Assembly: GCA_016703765.1 (NCBI GenBank)
Contig: JADJBL010000005.1
Location: forward strand, 124,001-188,000
DNA from: Saprospirales bacterium
GTDB lineage: Bacteria > Bacteroidota > Bacteroidia > Chitinophagales > Saprospiraceae
DNA length: 64,000 nucleotides
Reading direction: 5' to 3'
Within the stretch, counting starts at the first letter, position 1; each line of letters opens with the position of its first letter. The notes under the pieces were generated by a model. It worked only from the letters and a program-made list of their open reading frames with translations. It ran no database searches and was not told where the DNA came from. Below are positions 61,489-64,000 of this stretch, piece after piece. A program made the translations under genes and the position numbers.

Positions 61489-62091
61489 CTACTTTACGGC
61501 TAGAAGCCGTATTACGGAGGCTTCCCCTACGTGGTATTTTCCTTCCTCCAGCCGGATATTTTCGGCGGCCAGATACCGGATATCCATGCTTGAAAAATCT
61601 GCCCGAAGGCTTTCGGTATCGTAAAGCAGGTCGGATGATTGGGGGCCACCCGAGCTTTTGCCGAGCTGGTCCTTTGAAAATAATTCGGCGACCAGCGCCC
61701 CGCCGGGCTTTAAGGCCCGGATGAACTGCTCGTGCGCAAACGCCCGCAAGGCTTCCGGAAGATGGAAGTAGAAAATGCCGATGAGGTCGAAAAAGCCCTC
61801 TTCAAAGGGGTAGGAGTGGAGATCGAGCGCGTCGTAGCGGATTTGTACGCCGCGATTTTGGGCCAGTTGCAGGGCTTTGTCCCTGCCGGTTTCGCTTTGG
61901 TCGAAGGCGAACACTTCCCAACCCTTTTGGGCTGCGAACACGGCGTTCCGGCCTTCGCCTTCGCCGGGCAACAATAATCGTCCAGGCGTCTGGAGGCTCG
62001 TGTTCAAATAGATCCGGAAATATTCATTGGGCTCTTCCCCATACACAAATCCCGGTTCCGAATAGCGTTGATCCCAGAAAGATTTCATCAT
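61489..62091 (-). CDS. Class I SAM-dependent methyltransferase (TehB/TPMT-like)
   Basis: 200 residues. SAM-binding region GRLLLPGEGEGRNAVFAAQK and WEVFAFDQSETGRDKALQLA, FFDLIGIFYFHLPEALRAFA, and the N-terminal FWDQRYSEPGFVYGEEPNEY, as in tellurite/thiopurine-type methyltransferases. It may methylate a thiol, sulfide, selenium or tellurium compound; the neighbouring sulfur genes make a thiol or sulfide plausible (inference). 13 bases after the ArsR gene. Confidence 0.84.
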   Translation of the reverse strand: MMKSFWDQRYSEPGFVYGEEPNEYFRIYLNTSLQTPGRLLLPGEGEGRNAVFAAQKGWEVFAFDQSETGRDKALQLAQNRGVQIRYDALDLHSYPFEEGFFDLIGIFYFHLPEALRAFAHEQFIRALKPGGALVAELFSKDQLGKSSGGPQSSDLLYDTESLRADFSSMDIRYLAAENIRLEEGKYHVGEASVIRLLAVK

Positions 62092-62104
62092 GTTTTATTG
62101 CCTT

Positions 62105-62431
62105 TCACATGTTACAGCTGCAATTTTCCAGGCATTCGATGATCAGAGATACGTCCCTTTCCTTGAGGGAGTACATCATGCTTCGCCCCTCCCGCTTGAC
62201 GGAGAGAATTCCTTTGAGGCGCATGTTCTGGAGGTGATGGGAAGTGAGCGATTGTTCGCTGCCGAGCCTTTCGCAGATCTCCGAAACGGATAGACGCGGG
62301 TGTTGCTCCAAAAGGTGGATCACCCCGAGGCGCATGGGGTGGGCGACGGTTTTGAGGATGAAGGCGATGCGTTCCAGTTTCTCCGCTTCCGCCGGATCCA
62401 TCAGACGGGGTATTGCGTCGTCAGATTTCAT
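62105..62431 (-). CDS. ArsR/SmtB family transcriptional repressor
   Basis: 108 residues with a winged HTH (HPRLSVSEICERLGSEQSLT, SHHLQNMRLKGILSVKREGR). Cys53 lies in the recognition-helix region, and Cys100, Cys104 and Cys106 (ECLENCSCNM) at the C-terminus. A Cys pair near these places is used by BigR/SqrR-type sulfide/persulfide sensors and by metal-sensing ArsR proteins, so the ligand is open. An 18-bp palindrome 3 bases before its start codon is the likely autoregulatory operator. First gene of the run into DUF983 and Crp/Fnr. Confidence 0.88.
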   Translation of the reverse strand: MKSDDAIPRLMDPAEAEKLERIAFILKTVAHPMRLGVIHLLEQHPRLSVSEICERLGSEQSLTSHHLQNMRLKGILSVKREGRSMMYSLKERDVSLIIECLENCSCNM

Positions 62432-62433
62432 GG

Positions 62434-62451
62434 TATGAAAATATGTTCATA
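62434..62451 (-). promoter_or_regulatory. Operator-like palindrome before arsR
   Basis: TATGAAAATATGTTCATA, 18 bp, 16 of which fit perfect dyad symmetry. It lies 3-20 bases before the ArsR start, the usual place for an autoregulatory ArsR operator. The half-site TATGAA recurs in the sulfur-promoter segment at 60264-60269. Confidence 0.65.
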
Positions 62452-62483
62452 GGAAAACAATGACATGCATGAATAAGTTTTCC

Positions 62484-62881
62484 CTATTTTTCGCCTTCCT
62501 CGCCCTCTTTGGTCCCGAGCTGATTATCGTCTTCCAGCTGTTGAAAGAGGGCTTTGAGCCGGTACATTTCGTCGAGGGTGTCGTCGAGGTGAAACTGGAG
62601 GTCGGGAATCCGGCGCACGTGCTTTTTGATGCGATGAGCCAGGGATTGGCGCAGCCGGGTATAGCTGTCCTCCATTTCCAGAATGACGGTTTGCTTGTCC
62701 TCCGTGTTGTAGACGCTGAGGTATATCCGGGCGATATTCAGATCCGGGCTCATTTTGACATTCGTAACCGTTACAAAGGGGTGGTTCCGAAGATATAAGA
62801 TCCTTCCTGCTGCAGGAGCAATCCGAAATTCCGCTTTACCAGTTCTGCGACCTGCGCCATGCGCTTGGTTTCCATAATCAT
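62484..62881 (-). CDS. rbfA: Ribosome-binding factor A, frameshifted
   Basis: About 132 residues once repaired; binds the 30S subunit and helps 16S rRNA maturation. ATG 62881 (or 62875) opens MIMETKRMAQVAELVKRNFG; an in-frame TAA follows GTTPL. Adding one C in the run at 62778-62781 gives GTTPFVTVTNVKMSPDLNIA, then the RbfA core (ARIYLSVYNTEDKQ, RHRI-like HRIKKHVRRIPDLQFHLDDT, with YRLKALFQQLEDD). Normal length for the family. Divergent from recG. Confidence 0.85.
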
Positions 62882-62890
62882 CACTTAATA

Positions 62891-62922
62891 TGACAGGAGG
62901 AAGGGTCCCCTTCTTCCTGTCA
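62891..62922. promoter_or_regulatory. Hairpin in the rbfA leader
   Basis: TGACAGGAGGAAGGG pairs with CTTCTTCCTGTCA, about 13 bp with one mismatch. It lies 10 bases before the rbfA start on the minus strand. It has no T-run, so an mRNA leader structure is more likely than a terminator. Confidence 0.5.
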
Positions 62923-63044
62923 CAAATTTATTTGGTTTATGAGGAACAAAGATAGACAAAGGAAAGTGCCCTTGCCCGACTTTTTCATACTTAAAATTAT
63001 TTGTTTTAAAAGCGTATTTTGCACCTTTAAAAAAAATATTTTTA

Positions 63045-64000
63045 ATGAAGAGCGCCCTGCTCGACAGCCCGATCGGGTATCTCAAGGGAGTAGGTCCGGC
63101 GAAGGCCGAACTGCTCCAGAAAGAACTGGAGGTCTTCAGCTTCGAAGACCTGCTGTACCAATACCCTTTCCGGCATGTGGACCGCACCACCTTCCACCGG
63201 GTGGCCGATCTGACGCCCGATAGCGGCGACGTGCAGCTCCGGGGTATTTTGCGCAAGCTCGAAACCGTGGGCGCCGGACCCAAAAAACGCCTGGTAGCCA
63301 AACTGCGCGACGATTCCGGCGTGATCGAACTCGTGTGGTTCAAGGGCGCGACCTGGTTGGTGAACTCCCTGGAGATCGGCAAGGAATACGTGGTCTTCGG
63401 CCGCGTGAGCTCCTATGGGTCGGGCCTCAACATCGCCCATCCGGAGATGGAGGAATTCGATCCCGAAAAATCGAAAACCGCGCCCACCTTGCTGCCGGTC
63501 TATTCCAGCACCGAAAAGCTCAACTCTAAAGGCCTCGACGTCAGGGCCCGCCGCAGGCTGATGGTCGAATTGCTGCAAAAGATACAACCCTCCGACCTAC
63601 CCGAAAACCTCCCCGACGAGCTGCTCGCCAAGCTGCGGCTTCCCTCGCGATACGCGGCCATACGCGGCATCCATTTTCCCCTCAGCCAGCAGGAACTGGA
63701 CGCCGCCCGAAAACGCCTCAAATTCGAAGAACTTTTCCTGCTGCAACTCCGGCTCCTGCAATTGAAACACGGCCGCCACGCCTCGGTCAAGGGCAATGTC
63801 TTCGACCAGGTCGGGGAGTATTTCAACCGCTATTACCGGGAGAAAATGCCCTTCGAACTGACCGAGGCCCAAAAACGGGTGATCAAGGAAATACGCAGGG
63901 ACCTGGGCCTGGGCATCCAGATGAACCGTCTGCTGCAAGGAGACGTCGGGAGCGGAAAGACCATGGTGGCCCTGCTCTGCATGCTCATCGCGCTCGACAA
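63045..64000 (+). CDS. recG: ATP-dependent DNA helicase RecG (N-terminal part, cut by window edge)
   Basis: 318 residues visible from MKSALLDSPIGYLKGVGPAK; the family is near 700, so the helicase lobes continue past 64000. RecG wedge domain: GVGPAKAELLQKELEVFSFE, DLLYQYPFRHVDRT and OB-fold sequence (DVQLRGILRKLETVG ... VAKLRDDSGVIELVWFKG), and Walker A LLQGDVGSGKTMVALL at the visible end. RecG unwinds Holliday junctions and stalled forks. Divergent from rbfA across about 160 bp. Confidence 0.94.
   Translation, partial: MKSALLDSPIGYLKGVGPAKAELLQKELEVFSFEDLLYQYPFRHVDRTTFHRVADLTPDSGDVQLRGILRKLETVGAGPKKRLVAKLRDDSGVIELVWFKGATWLVNSLEIGKEYVVFGRVSSYGSGLNIAHPEMEEFDPEKSKTAPTLLPVYSSTEKLNSKGLDVRARRRLMVELLQKIQPSDLPENLPDELLAKLRLPSRYAAIRGIHFPLSQQELDAARKRLKFEELFLLQLRLLQLKHGRHASVKGNVFDQVGEYFNRYYREKMPFELTEAQKRVIKEIRRDLGLGIQMNRLLQGDVGSGKTMVALLCMLIALD

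Noticed and set aside
1..64000. tRNA, rRNA, integrase, transposase or phage genes
   Set aside because: None recognised on either strand; the repeats lack an associated recombinase.

Overview
The window looks like a chromosomal piece of a Bacteroidota bacterium, most likely Saprospiria-like (inference). The signs are a SusC-type TonB-linked receptor with its conserved N-terminal motifs, type IX secretion (T9SS) C-terminal sorting domains, a SusR-like membrane regulator, a Bacteroidota-style Wzc with a tyrosine-rich tail, and weak or absent Shine-Dalgarno sequences. Nearly all genes lie on the minus strand. I see no rRNA, tRNA or CRISPR array.

Layout. (1) About 1-14.8 kb is a glucan-utilisation locus: truncated SusC, a GH3 beta-glucosidase lipoprotein, a GH144-type glucanase fused to a serine esterase, a 1046-residue T9SS protein built from about six repeats, a second secreted GH144 enzyme, and a beta-propeller/LuxR regulator. 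GH144 next to GH3 points to beta-1,2-glucan (inference). (2) About 14.9-48.9 kb is a large exopolysaccharide cluster. It holds Wza/Wzc/Wzx/Wzy-type export genes, a CDP-sugar pathway (RfbF, RfbG, a 3,5-epimerase-like protein, a DegT aminotransferase and a PglD-like acyltransferase), glycosyltransferases, two unusual sugar-phosphate transferases, four polysaccharide deacetylase-like proteins, two asparagine-synthase family proteins, a CapK-like AMP ligase, FemAB/GNAT proteins, and a tandemly duplicated methyltransferase-GNAT pair. (3) About 48.9-52.5 kb holds a long non-coding region, two proteins of unknown function, three spaced palindromes and a secreted endonuclease/phosphatase. (4) About 52.6-62.4 kb is a candidate sulfide-to-sulfate module: an Fe-S/NrfD fusion, a type II sulfide:quinone oxidoreductase, a molybdopterin oxidoreductase and a SulP anion transporter, with Crp/Fnr and ArsR regulators, a methyltransferase and DUF983 upstream. 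(5) rbfA and the start of recG close the window.

Two patterns cut across these regions. First, an unusual class of intergenic repeat occurs at gene ends: arms made of tandem 7- or 8-base units that face each other as inverted repeats, so they can pair in several registers. The unit RGTGAYT (reverse ARTCACY) forms five such elements, four of them between genes of the sulfur module or at its edge. They often run into the neighbouring genes, so the last codons and the stop lie inside the repeat. Second, seven apparent single-base frameshifts in six genes can each be repaired by one base, usually in a short homopolymer. That looks more like sequence or assembly error than decay, so split genes are described here as single genes with the break marked.
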